Below, piece after piece: positions 39,396 to 49,439 of a DNA stretch of 54,904 nucleotides (positions within the stretch are counted from its first letter, which is position 1; every line of letters begins with the position of its first letter). The stretch is taken from NCBI GenBank assembly GCA_002309345.1, contig DBWZ01000055.1, positions 305 to 55,208 on the forward strand. The letters run 5' to 3'. The DNA is from Pseudobutyrivibrio sp. UBA1225. Its GTDB lineage: Bacteria > Bacillota > Clostridia > Lachnospirales > Lachnospiraceae. The translations under genes were made by a program, and so were the position numbers. The notes below the pieces were generated by a model. It was not told the origin of the DNA and did not search any database. It saw only the letters and a program-made list of their open reading frames with translations.

Positions 39396-41426
39396 TTATT
39401 GAAAAAACAGAGTCCTATAAGCTCTATATATTTCCCCTAATGCAGCCGCAGATGCAAAGTTCCCGCAGCCCTTGCCATTTTCAAACTTCTCGGAGAATTG
39501 ACCTATGCAGTTTTCCACGATGTGTTTTTCAATTGGAGCAAAAAACTCTTTAGCTTCCTCAATAGATTGTGCACTTCCTCCGCCAACCTTTAGGTATGCC
39601 TCTATAAACTGCCCTAATAAAAATCCCCAAGAAGGAGCCCCCTCAAATGCCTTAATCCCAGTGTTATCGTAAAGATTATCCTTGATTGCAGCAACAATGG
39701 ACTTTTCTTTTTCAGTATCTAACATTGTAAATGGAAGACTCACTGCAAAAATCTGATTAGGATGAAGAGTTGAATCCTTTTCGTCATCGGTGATTACATC
39801 GTAAAGATAGCCCCCCTCCTCATACCAAAACTCTGAATCAAAGGCTTCCTTGACCCAAATAGCAAGCTGACTACATCCGCCAGCATATGCCAAATAGTTT
39901 TCTGGTTTGTTGTGTGTGCGACGGGCAATGCCACGTGAAATCTCTTCCATAGTCATCAGCGCGTTATACCAAAGTGCGTTGATTTCAACGGGCTTTCCTG
40001 TACGAATGCTGACTGAATTTCGTATAGTAGAATCCATCCATGTGATTGGCTCCGTGCCATCGCCGGAGCGCATCAAGGCGTCATCATCCATACCAATGCC
40101 GTACTTGGTGCCCTTGCGGTAAGCACCCATGATTTCCTGCAAGCTAGGGTAGATATAATCCTCTACAAACTTCCAGGCCTCATCCGTATCTACGTATTTG
40201 AGATAGTTGTGTACTGCATAGAAATACCAAAGGGCAGTGTCAGCAGCGTTGTAGGTAGGACTGCTGCCATCCTCTGGAAAATTATTTGGCAATAAGCCAT
40301 TCTTTACAAGCTTAGAGTATGCTAACAAAATCGCCTTGGCGTCATCATATCGCTTGGTTTCAAGGCAAAGACCTGTGAGACCAATGAGAGTATCCCTTCC
40401 ACAGTCTGAATCGTAGGGATATCCTGCAATGATGGACTTCTTGCCTGTGGATGCTCTATCCACAATAAACTGATCTGCCGCCACAGCAAAAATCTGTCCC
40501 AGTTCATCTTCTTCGTCCAAATCGGCTTTATCAATCAACTCTTGTATTCTTGTTTTAATCTTTTCAATTTCAATGAAGGCTGTATCCCTCTCAATTACAA
40601 GCGCTGCTGGTGCTGCAGTTTTATTTTGTCTAGAAGCTTCTTTGATATCTACGTTGCAAACAAAGGAAGCCTTAGATACGCCACCTTCTGCGACCTCCAT
40701 AACAAAGTCATAAGGCTTTAGATGACAATCCAAGCCCTTATTGCCATTGTCAATCTCGTATTGCAACTCCATGTTTTCGTCGTAGATATTGTTGCGCTTA
40801 ACCATCTCGCAGCCTGCGCTAACTACAGTAATCTTTATATTATTATTGCTAACTGGCGAATAGTAAAATCCCACGTTGTCTGTTTCTTCATCGCGAATTT
40901 CTGTAAATACCTCTGGTGGAAGCTCCCATCTCAAATCATCCACTGTGGCAGTTGCATCCTGCTTGCGATAATTGACTAGCGGAGTGATAACAACACCTGC
41001 CGCAGGACCATTATTTTCTAACGTATATGCGATAACACACTGATTCTTCCCCGGCACAATACCAATAGTCTTGGTTAATCGCATACCTCCAGCCTCGTAT
41101 ACAAATGTAATAGTGCCCTCATACTTGTAGGTCTTAAGGTGCATGTTTCCCTGATTGAATTCGCTAGTGTAAGGCCCCTTGTGCTGAGCCGTAGTCAAAT
41201 CGTATATACGACTACCACAAACCAATCGCTCATTTGTCTTGGAAAACACCAAGTATCTATCAACAGGTGGATGCAAGCTAGCAATCAAATAGCCCTGGTG
41301 TGTGCGCATATGAGCACCAACAATGCTGCTCGCTGCGTAGCCACCAAGGCCATTTGTTAAAAGCCACTCCTTGAAGAGGCAATTCCTATAATTTGTTAAC
41401 TTGTCATAAACGAACTCAAACTTCAT
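39396..41426 (-). CDS. GH133-type glycogen debranching enzyme (amylo-alpha-1,6-glucosidase)
   Basis: A 676-aa cytoplasmic protein. The N-terminal domain starts with FKEWLLTNGLGGYAASSIVGAHMRTHQGYLIA, typical of archaeal/bacterial-type GDE_N. The C-terminal (alpha/alpha)6 catalytic domain contains SDCGRDTLIGLTGL, LLPNNFPEDGSSPTYNAADTALWYF and TWMDSTI, matching the GDE_C family. It would remove alpha-1,6 branches in glycogen turnover. GGAGAATAGGA precedes the ATG. It is monocistronic and unlinked to other glycogen genes here. Confidence 0.93.
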   Translation of the reverse strand: MKFEFVYDKLTNYRNCLFKEWLLTNGLGGYAASSIVGAHMRTHQGYLIASLHPPVDRYLVFSKTNERLVCGSRIYDLTTAQHKGPYTSEFNQGNMHLKTYKYEGTITFVYEAGGMRLTKTIGIVPGKNQCVIAYTLENNGPAAGVVITPLVNYRKQDATATVDDLRWELPPEVFTEIRDEETDNVGFYYSPVSNNNIKITVVSAGCEMVKRNNIYDENMELQYEIDNGNKGLDCHLKPYDFVMEVAEGGVSKASFVCNVDIKEASRQNKTAAPAALVIERDTAFIEIEKIKTRIQELIDKADLDEEDELGQIFAVAADQFIVDRASTGKKSIIAGYPYDSDCGRDTLIGLTGLCLETKRYDDAKAILLAYSKLVKNGLLPNNFPEDGSSPTYNAADTALWYFYAVHNYLKYVDTDEAWKFVEDYIYPSLQEIMGAYRKGTKYGIGMDDDALMRSGDGTEPITWMDSTIRNSVSIRTGKPVEINALWYNALMTMEEISRGIARRTHNKPENYLAYAGGCSQLAIWVKEAFDSEFWYEEGGYLYDVITDDEKDSTLHPNQIFAVSLPFTMLDTEKEKSIVAAIKDNLYDNTGIKAFEGAPSWGFLLGQFIEAYLKVGGGSAQSIEEAKEFFAPIEKHIVENCIGQFSEKFENGKGCGNFASAAALGEIYRAYRTLFFQ

Positions 41427-41574
41427 TCCTATTCTCCAATCTTTAGGACGTAGATCTTAATAAAGCTTGATGCAAAAATTAATCTACCTCCCCTGAAGAA
41501 TATTTTACCTATTTTCACATTAAATAACTAGTGCTGCACGCGTATTTGTCCACAAAATCTGATATAATAAGACA

Positions 41575-41712
41575 CTAAAAGCTTATCATTAACCCTATTT
41601 CTAAATTACTGGATTTGTTGTAATCAACAATTTTTCCCCTCTCAACGCCCAATATATTATCCCAATTAATTTGTTCCGTATTATCGTTTTCAAAATTATT
41701 ATGTGTAATCAT
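41575..41712 (-). CDS. possible small protein of 45 residues
   Basis: The region from 41427 to 41894 lacks larger genes. Within it an ATG at 41710-41712 behind GAAGGATGGTATTT opens 45 codons (MITHNNFENDNTEQINWDNI and onward, ending GLMISF). It has no signal peptide, cysteine or double-glycine leader. A longer frame to 41814 is very Lys/Phe-rich and probably non-coding. I do not recognise it, and it may be spurious. Confidence 0.35.
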   Translation of the reverse strand: MITHNNFENDNTEQINWDNILGVERGKIVDYNKSSNLEIGLMISF

Positions 41713-41867
41713 AAATACCATCCTTCTTTCTAAAAATAATATCTTCCTATATATATCTATCAAAAAAAATTTTATTTTTTTCCAAAAACAAAAATATTTT
41801 TGATATCGAGTCAATTATAGATGGATGATATATATTCACTTATTTATAAAAAAATTTGATATTTTGC

Positions 41868-41891
41868 AAAAAACGCACCCCGCAGGGTGCG
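41868..41891 (-). terminator. terminator of hypB
   Basis: CGCACCC (41874-41880) and GGGTGCG (41885-41891) with a 4-nt loop. Six T follow on the minus strand (41868-41873). Confidence 0.88.
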
Positions 41892-41894
41892 CCA

Positions 41895-42563
41895 TTAATC
41901 TCTGATTCTTACCTGGTTCCTCAACCAGTTGATCCATCCATCAAATCCTTCGCCAGTTTTGGCAGAAATATAAAAGATTTCTGCCTTTGGATTTAATTCG
42001 TGAATACGTTTTTCTACAGCCTCCTTCGAAAACTCATTGAACACTTCAAGAGTGTCACATTTGTTGATAAGAACTACATCGCACACCGAAAACATCAGCG
42101 GATACTTGTATGGCTTGTCGTCTCCCTCAGGAACCGAGAGAATCATTGCATTTTTTGTTGAGCCTGTATCAAATTCTGCCGGACAAACCAAATTGCCAAC
42201 ATTTTCCAGAAACACTAAGTCTAAATCCTCGGCGCCAAGCTCCCTAAGACCTTGTCTTGTCATGTCAGCGTCTAGATGACACATGCCCCCGGTGTGTAAT
42301 TGGATAGCTCGCGCGCCAGCTTGAGTGATTGTAGCTGCGTCTACATCAGAATCGATATCTGCTTCCATCACACCAATTTTGATTTCGTCCTTTAGTCTGG
42401 CGATTGTTTGACATAAGGTGGTGGTTTTTCCAGAGCCCGGAGCTGACATGAGATTGATTAAAACGGTCTTTTGCTCCTTAAGCTCTTCTCTTAGTTTGTT
42501 TGCATCAGCATCGTTATCCTCAAAGATGCTCTGCTTTACTTCAATTATCTTGTAATCTTGCAT
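41895..42563 (-). CDS. hypB: hydrogenase nickel incorporation GTPase HypB
   Basis: A 222-aa SIMIBI-class GTPase with P-loop SAPGSGKTT, GVMEADIDSDVDAATI, the metal-site segment GGMCHLDADM, LVFLENVGNLVCPAEFD and G4 motif NKCD. It lacks the N-terminal CxxCGC motif and any His-rich nickel store. HypB delivers nickel to [NiFe]-hydrogenase and related enzymes. It stands alone here, without hypA or other hyp genes, and has its own terminator. No good Shine-Dalgarno is visible beyond GGGGGAC upstream. Confidence 0.93.
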   Translation of the reverse strand: MQDYKIIEVKQSIFEDNDADANKLREELKEQKTVLINLMSAPGSGKTTTLCQTIARLKDEIKIGVMEADIDSDVDAATITQAGARAIQLHTGGMCHLDADMTRQGLRELGAEDLDLVFLENVGNLVCPAEFDTGSTKNAMILSVPEGDDKPYKYPLMFSVCDVVLINKCDTLEVFNEFSKEAVEKRIHELNPKAEIFYISAKTGEGFDGWINWLRNQVRIRD

Positions 42564-42759
42564 TTGTCCCCCAATAAATCGTATTGTTGCCCATTTAGTG
42601 AAGTCTTTGTGAACTACATTAATTTTTCAAACTTTCACTCTATAATACTAGCACAATCCGAAATGAATTACTTGTTTTTGTATACAAACACATAAATCTA
42701 CCAATAGTGCGATCTAATTTACAGATGTTCTTACGCGAGCAATGGGGAGGCGAAGGCAC

Positions 42760-43602
42760 ATGAATAATTGGACCACAACAAAGCATTCAATAAATAGAAT
42801 AATTGTTTTTATCTTAATGTTTGCCACAGTATTTTTCTTTTCAAGTAGAACTGTATTTGCCCAGACATATGAAAACACTGCTAACACAAGCTGTTTGTAC
42901 AAAAATTATTTATCTGCCGAAGAAAGGCTTGTCTACGACCAGGTTTACAAGGCAATCCTTGACTACAATGAGGATCTATTCTCTTTAGTTACTCCTCTTA
43001 GTGAAGATTCCCTTGAGACAACAATGAACGCCCTGTTCAACGATTCACCTGAGCTGTTTTGGGCAAACACAGCATATCAGTACGCCGTTGATTCACAGAA
43101 CGTGGCACACAAAATTAAGCTTAAATACGGCATTGGCAAAGCAGATCTTGCAGCTGCCAAAGCCAACTATGAATTTGCTATTAATAACATTGTAGCCGGT
43201 GCCAGCAAATACGGCACCACCTTGGAAAAAGAAAGATTTATACATGATAGCATTTGTGCTATGAATACATATTCAACTGCAAATGCTTTGAACCAAAGTG
43301 CCTATTCTGCACTTACCACAGGTTCTTCAGTCTGCGCGGGGTATGCAAGAGCTTTCCAGATTGTATGCAATCAATCTGGAATCCCTTGCTATTACGTAAC
43401 TGGTACTTCAAGGGGTCAGACGCATGCTTGGAATATTGTCTGCGTCGATGGTTGTTATTTCAACGTTGATTTAACTTGGGATGATTGCATCACAGAGGTG
43501 ACAGGTATCAACAATTACACCTACTTCAACAGGAATGATTTGGTTTTTGGTAAAGATCATTCGCGTTCGCCTCAATCAGCCTTGATTGCCAGCTGCAATT
43601 AA
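42760..43602 (+). CDS. secreted transglutaminase-like protein
   Basis: A 280-aa protein with a signal peptide (INRIIVFILMFATVFFF, cleavage near VFAQ). A C-terminal transglutaminase-like domain carries the catalytic triad in SVCAGYARAFQ (Cys), QTHAWNIV (His) and FNVDLTWDD (Asp). The N-terminal half is helical (LSAEERLVYDQVYKAIL). I start at the ATG at 42760, with GGGAGG 9 nt upstream; an ATG at 42742 lies within that site. In Clostridia such proteins act on cell-wall or surface peptides. It is convergent with the sortase gene. Confidence 0.88.
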   Translation: MNNWTTTKHSINRIIVFILMFATVFFFSSRTVFAQTYENTANTSCLYKNYLSAEERLVYDQVYKAILDYNEDLFSLVTPLSEDSLETTMNALFNDSPELFWANTAYQYAVDSQNVAHKIKLKYGIGKADLAAAKANYEFAINNIVAGASKYGTTLEKERFIHDSICAMNTYSTANALNQSAYSALTTGSSVCAGYARAFQIVCNQSGIPCYYVTGTSRGQTHAWNIVCVDGCYFNVDLTWDDCITEVTGINNYTYFNRNDLVFGKDHSRSPQSALIASCN

Positions 43603-43629
43603 TATTAACTAAGACCCACCTTTCAATAA

Positions 43630-43673
43630 AGAGCCCTAGGATTTGGACTTTTCCATACTCCTAGGGCTCTTTT
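43630..43673 (+). terminator. terminator of the transglutaminase-like gene
   Basis: AGAGCCCTAGGA (43630-43641) and TCCTAGGGCTCT (43659-43670), followed by TTTA. The opposite strand has only a short T-run, so it may act weakly for the sortase operon. Confidence 0.82.
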
Positions 43674-43680
43674 ACGTCCT

Positions 43681-44265
43681 TTATATTCTATCTGCGATTA
43701 TGACTAGCCGATGTGTTGCTATGTATATAGGTGTGCAAGTGTATAAGGTCAGTTGCTCCTTGTCCTGTTGTGCTAGTACTGACACATCCTCTGGGTCTAC
43801 CACCTTAATCTGCGAAACCATATAAGTGTAAGTTTCCGTGGCGGTATCAACATAAATCAAATCGCCTTCCTGCACCTCATCCAAACGATTAAAGAATTTT
43901 CCAAAGTTGTAATTGCGATGACCTGCTATTACACAGTTGCCCTTTTCTCCAGCAAGTGCTGTTTCCTCTTCATGACCTAGTGAATCCGAAAGAATGCTTC
44001 GACTAACGCCCTCTCTAACAGGATTCTCCGAATCAATCTTTGGAATTCTAAGAATGTAGAGCATATCTCCTGTAACAGCAGAATTGCCGCCTTTGTTTTT
44101 CTCAGAAAAGCCTTTGCCGCTTGCAATGTAATCTTTGAAATCTGCAATGGTATTTTTCTTGGAATAGTATTGCTTTAGATTCAATGCCACCGAGCTTATA
44201 AGCAATGCCAAGCCGGCGCCAATTAAAATCAAACCAATTACTCTTTTATTAAAAATCTTTTTCAT
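43681..44265 (-). CDS. sortase (class D/E type)
   Basis: A 194-aa transpeptidase with one N-terminal membrane anchor (VIGLILIGAGLALLISSV). The catalytic histidine lies in VIAGHRNYNFGKFF, the cysteine in TLYTCTP and the arginine in THRLVII. The start is the ATG at 44265, 1 bp after the stop of the surface-protein gene, so the two are coupled. The partner carries an LAKTG sorting signal, the type handled by class D/E housekeeping-like or pilus-independent sortases. It should anchor that protein to peptidoglycan. Confidence 0.92.
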   Translation of the reverse strand: MKKIFNKRVIGLILIGAGLALLISSVALNLKQYYSKKNTIADFKDYIASGKGFSEKNKGGNSAVTGDMLYILRIPKIDSENPVREGVSRSILSDSLGHEEETALAGEKGNCVIAGHRNYNFGKFFNRLDEVQEGDLIYVDTATETYTYMVSQIKVVDPEDVSVLAQQDKEQLTLYTCTPIYIATHRLVIIADRI

Positions 44266-44266
44266 G

Positions 44267-47200
44267 TTATTTCTTGCCACTCTTCTTTCGTCCAAATACT
44301 AAGACGAAGCCCAATGCCATAAGCGCTAGCGCAGCGCCATATCCCATGACAGTTCCAATGAATCCGCCTGTCTTCGCAAGCCTTGGAGCATTAGAGTCGT
44401 TAGATGAATCCTTCGCTGGATCTGCATTATTGTCTGCGAGGATTTGAATATCTTTTTCTTTGATAAGGTATCCATCCTCATCTCGCGAACCTGTAGGATA
44501 AACCTTTGATGAGCCTCCCACTGTGCCAGTTGCCGCATCCTCGGATGCGCTGGCTAGTGGCTGCTCAGTATTACTTGGCAAAGCTCCATCTGTAGCTGCC
44601 CCTTGGGCTGTTGCTTCAGGAACTTTTGGTTCTTCTGGAGTGAGCTTAGGCTGCAATCTAGCTCCTAAATCTTCCATAGAAAGACTTGCATATGCAGGAT
44701 TGCTAGCTGATTTTGCTCTAAGGTCATCTACCACATCACCGTTATCATCAACAGTTCCAACCACCTTGATAGTGATTGGCTCTACCGGATCATATCCCTT
44801 TGGTGTTTCCTCTGGAAGGAATATGTATTCATCCTGATAGTTGATGTCGTATCTAAGGGCACCTGTCTCAGGATCCACATCAGTTGGCTCAACTAGAACT
44901 CGCTGGCCGGTAGCATGGTCTAACCTATAAAGAGCAAACTTCATAGATTTAAATATGTCTGGGTTGATTCCTAATTCCACTGGATCAAATTCAACAGTTG
45001 CCTTTTGATTTTCATCGTATTCCTCTTCGAATATAACCGTAGGGTCGGCTGGATCAAGCTCGTCACCATCAACGATGACTCTGCCATCTGTTGTTACCTC
45101 AAGAGGAATTGACCTTTCCCCGACTGGTGCTTTGTATCCAACTGGAGCACTTACTTCCACAATCTTATATTTTCCATCTGAAAGAACGACCGACTTAGGA
45201 CCTCCTTTACCTGTCCAAGTATCGCCAATCTGGTTGCCGTCTTCATCAACCACCTTGAAGACGCCGCCTTCCAAATCGTTTTTCTGCTCAGCTGAAATAT
45301 CCTTAACCTTGATTTCAACTGAATCCTTTGGAACATCTATCATAACAACCTTGTCTGCATTAGCCCACATGTTGTCATCATTTCTAACCATCAACTGACC
45401 ATCCACAACCTTAAACATAACAGGCTCAGCTGGGTGATATCCGTAAGGAGTCTTCACCTCTTCAAGAGTGTAGACCGTGTCGTAATCTGCCACAAATGGA
45501 TGTCCGCCAGTGCCAGAGAACCATTCGCCACCGTTTGCAATCTTCTTGCCCTTGGTTGCCTGCCATGAAATATTAAGCCGAGCCCCCTCAACTAGATTGC
45601 CCTGTCCATCCTGCTTGAACACTTTGATTTCTGTGTGATGCTTTGGATTGGTGATAATGTTGTTCTCCTTGGCCTCCAAGGCATTATTGTATCCCTTTTG
45701 GGTTGTATGAACTGTTATACCATCAGCCAGCTCATCTACTAAATCGTAACCCTCTGGAGCCTCTGTCTCCTTGAGGATGTATTCGTGATTCTCCACCAGC
45801 TTGCCAACGAACATAATCTCGCCGTTTTCATCACTCTCGGAACGTCCCACAAGCTTGTTGTTCTTCTCTGGATCGTATAACTCAAACTTACCACCTGAAA
45901 GTGGGATTTCCTCATCGTTGGCATCTCTCAATTCTGAGAGGTAGTATACATATTTATCAAGCTTTACATTCGTAAAATCATTCTGCGAGAATGACTTGTT
46001 GGCCTTGTTTGAAGCCTCAGAACCATAGCCCTTTAACACAACGTCATTGCCAAAATCATTTGCCTTTTTATCTAACATGCTTGCTGTGTATGTAAGAATG
46101 TAAGCCTTGTTGCCTGGTTCCTTCGGCACAGTAACCTGAAGCACTGTCCTAACGCTTCTATCGTCGATTGTAAACTCTGGACTCGCCACCTCTGTCCCTT
46201 GAGTAAGCTTGCCATCAGCTGAAACCGTTGCCTCAAAAAGCTTGATTGATTCGTCATCTAATACCAAGCTAGCACCTAGTGTGTCTTGAATCACAACCTT
46301 GTCGACTACGCCATTGTACAGCTGCTGCTGAGCTGGGTTAACACCTACGGTATAACGAATAATTTCTTTGTTAATTGGGTCTTGAACTGCATCCTTTGTA
46401 ATTACATCATTGTTGACCTTTGTTACCACAGGGTCAGTTGTTGTAGCGATTGAGTACTCTGTACTAATCAAGCTTGCATCGTTTGATATGTCAAAGGAAT
46501 CCGTATTTTCGAATGTCTGACCATCGCGCACCCTCGCCTTAAAAGTGATAACTCTTTGGCCGTCAATATCGCCAAGCTTGAAGGATAAGGTATTGCCTGT
46601 CAAAACAGTTTCCACTGTTCCAACATCTACAGCTGCCGAATCAGCAACGTATTCCAATCTATCCTCTAATTCATCTGTTATGACGACATTTGTCATAGCC
46701 ATTTGGTTGCTGTTGACTGTGAGAGTGTAGTCTATTGTATGGTCGTTGTAGTTGTATTTGCTAGCAGTCTTTTTCAAGACATTACTACTGTACTTTTTGG
46801 TTGCAGAATCGGTAATGCCATCCTCTTCCTCAAAATCTGTAGAAGTCAATGTAACTATATTTTTATATGTTTTTTCTTTATTGCTAGCCCATACCTCACT
46901 CTGAGTATCATCCAGTTTAGTTATAACTGTAAACTCAACGATTTCTTTATTGATATCTCCAATTGGGATGATTACTTTTCTACCATTTGTAGTGATGCTA
47001 CCTTCTGGGATTGTTACTGTTGTCGCACCTACAGTAATACTGCTATCAGGAGTATCCACATCCTTAACGCTAGATATACCAACAAAATCAAGTCCATCTG
47101 GCAGCGTATCAATTATCTTAACATTTTCAAGATCTTGCTTGCTTCGGTTTACCACTACATTCCAAGTAATAGTATGATTTACCAAATCCACCTTTCCAGC

Positions 47201-49426
47201 TGACTTTTCAATGGCAGCCTTTGCGTGTATAAAGTCGCCTTCAAATGGTTTTGATATCGTAGGTCCAACTACGTGTACATCTTTTTGAGTTCCAGCAGAT
47301 TCATAGTCATATGTTATGTTTGCAGAATTCTCTGGAACGGGATAGTTCTTCTTTATATATGTTTCAAAATCTTCTATTTTAGTTCTATATGTAATAGTGT
47401 ACTGAGCATTACCAGACATGGCTTTTTTGAATTTGATTATCTGGACGCCACCATCTGTTTCCAAACTGTAATCAACATTGTTATTAGAAGCATCCTGCAC
47501 TGTAAGATTTGAAACAGTAACATTTACTCCATCAGCCACCTTAATAGTATCTGTCAAAACAAGATTCTTGAGAGTATAGCCATTATTTTGTATTACAACC
47601 TTCCAATCTGCTTCACCATTTGCATTTACTTTGCTACCAGTTTTAGTCACCCATGACTTTACCGCTCTTGACACTTCCTGGGACTCAGAGTCAGAGATGT
47701 TTAACTTGTCGTAATCATTTCCTGCCGGTGAAGTAACCGAAACCTTGTTAGATACAGTTTTGTTGACCACTGAATCCTCGGTTGCATTCTTCGTAAGCGC
47801 AATAATGTCTATTGCGGTCTTGTACTCAAACTGAGTCACTGAATCAGGTTCGTTATTTGTATACTTCCAAGTCAAAGTATTGCTCGAATTAGTTGGGGTA
47901 ACAGCTCCACTTCCTTTTGTGATTTTAAAGGAATCCTTTACATAGTCTTGCCCCTCGCTAAATTCATCTTTGAATGTATAACCATCAGCATATTGAATAG
48001 GATTAGATGCATTTTTTACCGTAACAGTCCAGGTTATTTTGCCTTCATCATCTAATTCTGATTTGGTCTTTTCAACAGTAGGTGGCTTTGGTGTGAACTC
48101 ATCAATCTTGATTGTCACCTTTGCCTTGGTACCAAAAGCAAGCTCATAGGAATCTTGATCTTTATCAGCCTCTTCATCTAAATTGAGCTGTAAATCAAAT
48201 CCCGCCTCAGCATCAGTGGCATCTGTTGGCTCATCAAAATCTTCTATTTTAAGGAAGGCTTCGCCGTTCTTGAAGGTTATCTTTCCCAAGATTACATCGC
48301 CACTATGAACAGAAATATCATTTGGTGTATCACAAATATCTGGAATTCCAGGTATCTTATAAGTCTCGCCAGGTCTAACAACAATTATGTCCTCTCCTGT
48401 ATCGGGGATTGGCATATTCTTTGGAGCCACAGTGACATCCTTGAATACATAACTAACGTTGATTTTGTCCTTCAAGGATACACTTGAATTGTTGGTTATA
48501 GTATCATTAGGATTATTATTCTTATAAATCTTAATGCTATCTATCAATGCATTTTCATCTATCTCTTCTGTGCTTCCAGACTCTATATCCTCCACGCTGA
48601 CAACTACATAAGGAGAAAAATGCTCTGCCTCGAATATAACCTTGTCATCGCTTACAGACGCCGCAACCTCTGTGGCTGAGCTCATTGAATCATCCAAATG
48701 ATAAACCTGTGTATCACCTGCATCATCGGTATCAACGTCGTCAAATGTGATTTTCACACTACCACCAGCAGGTTGAATTTCCTGATTTTGAGCATCAAAA
48801 ATTGTGATATCAAACGCCTTCACCTTAGTGATAATCTGCTCATCAGATAACTCTGACTCAACCGCAGATTCGATAGCTTTAATATCACTGCTGTTTGTAA
48901 TTTCAATCGCCTCAAAATATGCGCCTTCTGGAAGAACGCCTGCCTCGGCTGTCAGTGTAATCCTAACACCACCAACAGTCTTGGTCTCAGAGAAAGGCTT
49001 GTCTTCTTCCTCCTCTGACTCTTCATCTTCAGAGTCTAATTCCTCAGCTTCTAGGGCATCCTTTTTATCAGCTTCAGAATCAAGCTGATTATTAGTCTTC
49101 TCATCATCTGAAACTATAGAGCCAGAATTGCTATTTTCATTGTTAGCATCAATTCTTTCACCTGCCTGAATGTCTGATACATCCTCGGATTGATTCTCTA
49201 CAGCCTCAAAAGCAGCCTGTTCTTGAGTTTGTTCATTTACCTGATTTGATGGAGTTTGATCTTGAGGTAGATTAACCTCTGTCGATTGTGTTTCTGGAGT
49301 CTCTACTGCACTCTCCTCTACCACAGAAGACACTTCAGAATCAACGGCTTCAGAATTGCTTCGCACGTTCAAAACGCTAGCAACCATTAGTGCTCCAAGT
49401 AATAATGCAAGTCCTCGCTTTTTCAT
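44267..49426 (-). CDS. large LAKTG-anchored surface protein with DUF11 and SpaA/Cna-B repeats
   Basis: A 1719-aa secreted protein. In order: signal peptide (MKKRGLALLLGALMVASVL); an acidic Glu/Ser/Gln-rich stalk to about 150; an adhesin-type domain ending HFSPYVVVSVED; several DUF11-like isopeptide-type modules (for example ITWTVTVKNASNP, WKVVIQNNGYTLKNLVLTDT, ITWNVVVNRSKQDLENVKIIDTL and DYTLTVNSNQMAMTNVVITDEL); four SpaA/Cna-B-like domains ending in KETEAPEGYD, EEVKTPYGYHP, VEVSAPVGYKAP and EETPKGYDP; a Pro/Ala linker; and LAKTG, a membrane segment and a Lys/Arg tail. The Lys/Asn/Glu motifs suggest intramolecular isopeptide bonds. It likely acts as an adhesin in a host or rumen-like setting. 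Confidence 0.9.
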   Translation of the reverse strand: MKKRGLALLLGALMVASVLNVRSNSEAVDSEVSSVVEESAVETPETQSTEVNLPQDQTPSNQVNEQTQEQAAFEAVENQSEDVSDIQAGERIDANNENSNSGSIVSDDEKTNNQLDSEADKKDALEAEELDSEDEESEEEEDKPFSETKTVGGVRITLTAEAGVLPEGAYFEAIEITNSSDIKAIESAVESELSDEQIITKVKAFDITIFDAQNQEIQPAGGSVKITFDDVDTDDAGDTQVYHLDDSMSSATEVAASVSDDKVIFEAEHFSPYVVVSVEDIESGSTEEIDENALIDSIKIYKNNNPNDTITNNSSVSLKDKINVSYVFKDVTVAPKNMPIPDTGEDIIVVRPGETYKIPGIPDICDTPNDISVHSGDVILGKITFKNGEAFLKIEDFDEPTDATDAEAGFDLQLNLDEEADKDQDSYELAFGTKAKVTIKIDEFTPKPPTVEKTKSELDDEGKITWTVTVKNASNPIQYADGYTFKDEFSEGQDYVKDSFKITKGSGAVTPTNSSNTLTWKYTNNEPDSVTQFEYKTAIDIIALTKNATEDSVVNKTVSNKVSVTSPAGNDYDKLNISDSESQEVSRAVKSWVTKTGSKVNANGEADWKVVIQNNGYTLKNLVLTDTIKVADGVNVTVSNLTVQDASNNNVDYSLETDGGVQIIKFKKAMSGNAQYTITYRTKIEDFETYIKKNYPVPENSANITYDYESAGTQKDVHVVGPTISKPFEGDFIHAKAAIEKSAGKVDLVNHTITWNVVVNRSKQDLENVKIIDTLPDGLDFVGISSVKDVDTPDSSITVGATTVTIPEGSITTNGRKVIIPIGDINKEIVEFTVITKLDDTQSEVWASNKEKTYKNIVTLTSTDFEEEDGITDSATKKYSSNVLKKTASKYNYNDHTIDYTLTVNSNQMAMTNVVITDELEDRLEYVADSAAVDVGTVETVLTGNTLSFKLGDIDGQRVITFKARVRDGQTFENTDSFDISNDASLISTEYSIATTTDPVVTKVNNDVITKDAVQDPINKEIIRYTVGVNPAQQQLYNGVVDKVVIQDTLGASLVLDDESIKLFEATVSADGKLTQGTEVASPEFTIDDRSVRTVLQVTVPKEPGNKAYILTYTASMLDKKANDFGNDVVLKGYGSEASNKANKSFSQNDFTNVKLDKYVYYLSELRDANDEEIPLSGGKFELYDPEKNNKLVGRSESDENGEIMFVGKLVENHEYILKETEAPEGYDLVDELADGITVHTTQKGYNNALEAKENNIITNPKHHTEIKVFKQDGQGNLVEGARLNISWQATKGKKIANGGEWFSGTGGHPFVADYDTVYTLEEVKTPYGYHPAEPVMFKVVDGQLMVRNDDNMWANADKVVMIDVPKDSVEIKVKDISAEQKNDLEGGVFKVVDEDGNQIGDTWTGKGGPKSVVLSDGKYKIVEVSAPVGYKAPVGERSIPLEVTTDGRVIVDGDELDPADPTVIFEEEYDENQKATVEFDPVELGINPDIFKSMKFALYRLDHATGQRVLVEPTDVDPETGALRYDINYQDEYIFLPEETPKGYDPVEPITIKVVGTVDDNGDVVDDLRAKSASNPAYASLSMEDLGARLQPKLTPEEPKVPEATAQGAATDGALPSNTEQPLASASEDAATGTVGGSSKVYPTGSRDEDGYLIKEKDIQILADNNADPAKDSSNDSNAPRLAKTGGFIGTVMGYGAALALMALGFVLVFGRKKSGKK

Positions 49427-49439
49427 ATATTATCCTCTC

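Noticed and set aside
46703..47203. 166-codon open frame on the plus strand
   Set aside because: Antisense within the surface-protein gene; no start signals.
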